A stretch of 64,000 nt of DNA from the NCBI RefSeq assembly GCF_019923725.1, contig NZ_JAHXRI010000010.1, positions 644,636 through 708,635 of the forward strand, in the 5' to 3' direction. The notes under the pieces were generated by a model. The model searched no databases and was not told where the DNA came from. It worked only from the letters and a program-made list of their open reading frames with translations. Source of the stretch: Zwartia hollandica (GTDB taxonomy: Bacteria; Pseudomonadota; Gammaproteobacteria; Burkholderiales; Burkholderiaceae_B). Within the stretch, counting starts at the first letter, position 1, and each line of letters begins with the position of its first letter. A program made the position numbers and the translations under genes. This document shows, one piece after another, positions 62,828 through 64,000 of the stretch.

Positions 62828-64000
62828 TCAATGCATGAACCACTCTTTCATACGTGCCAAAATCGCCTTGAAGCTCCCTGCCTGCTGCGTGACCTTACGA
62901 CCACGCAATCTCTGCATACGCGCCTCACCTAACAAACCCATCACGGTCGAGAAACGCGGATTACGCATCACATCGGCCAAGCTTCCGTCGTAATCCGGCA
63001 CCGCAACTCGCACAGGCTTCAAGAACACGTCTTCTGCTAGCTCGACCATGCCTGGCAGCATCGAGGTCCCTCCTGTCAACACCACACCGGAAGACAGCAA
63101 GTCCTCATAGCCCGACTCACGAATCACTTGCTGCACCAAACCAAAGAGTTCCTCTGCCCGCGGTTCAATGACAGCCCCTAGCGCCTGTCGCTTAACGAGC
63201 CTCGGGCCTCGATCACCCAAGCCGGGCACTTCAACCGTCTCGTCGGGATCCGCCAACACTTGTTTAGCAATACCAAACCGCAACTTGATGTCCTCTGCAT
63301 CAGGTGTCGGGGTACGGAGCATTTGCGCGATGTCGCTTGTGATCTGATCACCTGCGATAGGCAAAACGGCCGTATGCCGGATCGCTCCGCCGGTATAGAT
63401 CGCCACATCCGTGGTTCCGCCACCGATATCCACCAAGACCACTCCAAGCTCTTTCTCATCGGCGGTTAAACACGCCAAGCTCGAGGCCAGAGGCTGCAGA
63501 ATCAAATCTTGAACCTCTAGCCCACAACGACGCACACACTTGACGATATTCTGGGCAGCACTCACTGCGCCAGTCACAATGTGTACCTTCACTTCCAAAC
63601 GCAAGCCGCTCATACCAATCGGTTCGCGGATATCTTCTTGCCCATCAACAATGAACTCTTGCGTCAATACATGCAAGACCTGTTGGTCGGTTGGAATATT
63701 GACGGCCTTTGCCGTTTCAATGACACGGGCAACATCCGTCGCCGTCACTTCTTTATCTTTAACTGCCACCATACCGCTCGAATTGAAACTGCGGATATGG
63801 CTACCAGCGATTCCGGTATACACGTCACGGATCTTGCAGTCGGCCATTAGTTCGGCCTCTTCCAACGCACGCTGGATTGAGTTGACCGTCGTTTCGATGT
63901 TGACAACGACACCTTTACGCATGCCGCGCGACTCGTGCTGGCCGAGACCGAGCACTTCAAAACGGCCCTCCGGCAAAATCTCGGCGACCACAGCAACGAC
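62828..64000 (-). CDS. ftsA: Cell division protein FtsA (5' end outside window)
   Basis: The frame is open to the window edge, so the true start lies beyond base 64000; codons before 63991 read Val-Val-Ala, as expected before the conserved VAEIL. At least 390 residues are present. FtsA is an actin-like protein that anchors FtsZ to the membrane. Seen: LVDIGGGTTDVAIYTGGAIRH (phosphate 2), VVLTGGTSMLPG, and a C-terminal amphipathic helix (FKAILARMKEWF) that acts as the membrane anchor. Confidence 0.96.
   Translation of the reverse strand, partial: VVAVVAEILPEGRFEVLGLGQHESRGMRKGVVVNIETTVNSIQRALEEAELMADCKIRDVYTGIAGSHIRSFNSSGMVAVKDKEVTATDVARVIETAKAVNIPTDQQVLHVLTQEFIVDGQEDIREPIGMSGLRLEVKVHIVTGAVSAAQNIVKCVRRCGLEVQDLILQPLASSLACLTADEKELGVVLVDIGGGTTDVAIYTGGAIRHTAVLPIAGDQITSDIAQMLRTPTPDAEDIKLRFGIAKQVLADPDETVEVPGLGDRGPRLVKRQALGAVIEPRAEELFGLVQQVIRESGYEDLLSSGVVLTGGTSMLPGMVELAEDVFLKPVRVAVPDYDGSLADVMRNPRFSTVMGLLGEARMQRLRGRKVTQQAGSFKAILARMKEWFMH

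Overview
The window is a gene-dense bacterial chromosome segment, almost certainly from a betaproteobacterium of the order Burkholderiales and most likely the family Alcaligenaceae (the Bordetella/Achromobacter/Advenella side). The reasons are the order ftsA-ftsZ-lpxC next to a DUF721/DciA gene, an M23 peptidase and secA; two Bug-type (TctC) solute receptors; the bifunctional MnmC; and base composition by eye near 50-55% G+C. Genus cannot be settled from the sequence alone. I see no prophage, insertion sequence, CRISPR array or plasmid function.

Layout. 1-2253: the 5' part of malic enzyme maeB (cut by the window edge) and a FAD-oxidase-like protein. 2275-5031: an aminotransferase and a UbiD decarboxylase. 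5028-8235 (minus): dacB, an unknown secreted protein and an orphan FecCD-type permease. 8331-20474 (plus): a 12 kb co-directional run, queA-tgt-yajC-secD-secF-miaB-phoH-ybeY-corC-lnt-acyltransferase, covering tRNA modification, Sec export, RNA processing and lipoprotein maturation. 20501-20978: a promoter, tRNA-Ala/Glu/Asp and a terminator. 21130-26137: a Bug receptor with an outer-membrane-like protein, then peroxiredoxin, UspA, a DUF442-type phosphatase-like protein, an FGE-like protein and a GST. 26163-30701: an MFS carrier, then an arsenic operon (gapdh-arsJ-acr3). 30829-32727: slyX, a GST and an amidohydrolase. 32816-36248 (minus): an MbnH/MbnP 'metallo-mystery pair' locus with a PCuAC-like protein, a DUF2946 protein and an EF-hand protein.

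36432-42673 holds an enolase-superfamily dehydratase, two small secreted unknowns (one a Cys-rich triple repeat), a GNAT enzyme, a tandem glycine riboswitch in front of a DadA/glycine-oxidase-like flavoenzyme, a second Bug receptor and an MBL-fold protein. 42776-49823 (minus): tRNA-Lys, amidase, a GH31-like protein, mnmC and a fadD-like ligase. 49908-55986: an M20 amidohydrolase, YeiH, MgtE, a divergent cysteine-dioxygenase/Lrp pair and an AI-2E-family permease. 56016-64000: secA, an M23 peptidase, dciA (divergent), lpxC, ftsZ and partial ftsA, the tail of the dcw cluster.

The accessory parts most worth attention are the MbnH/MbnP metal locus, the regulator-less arsJ operon, the glycine-riboswitch-controlled amino-acid oxidase, and the orphan permease operon. 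The regulatory DNA is also informative: a consensus-like tRNA-Lys promoter whose -35 overlaps the amidase stop codon, an inverted repeat in the ftsZ leader, and palindromes between the cysteine dioxygenase and Lrp genes. All functional calls come from reading translated sequence and recognising motifs; no database search was run.
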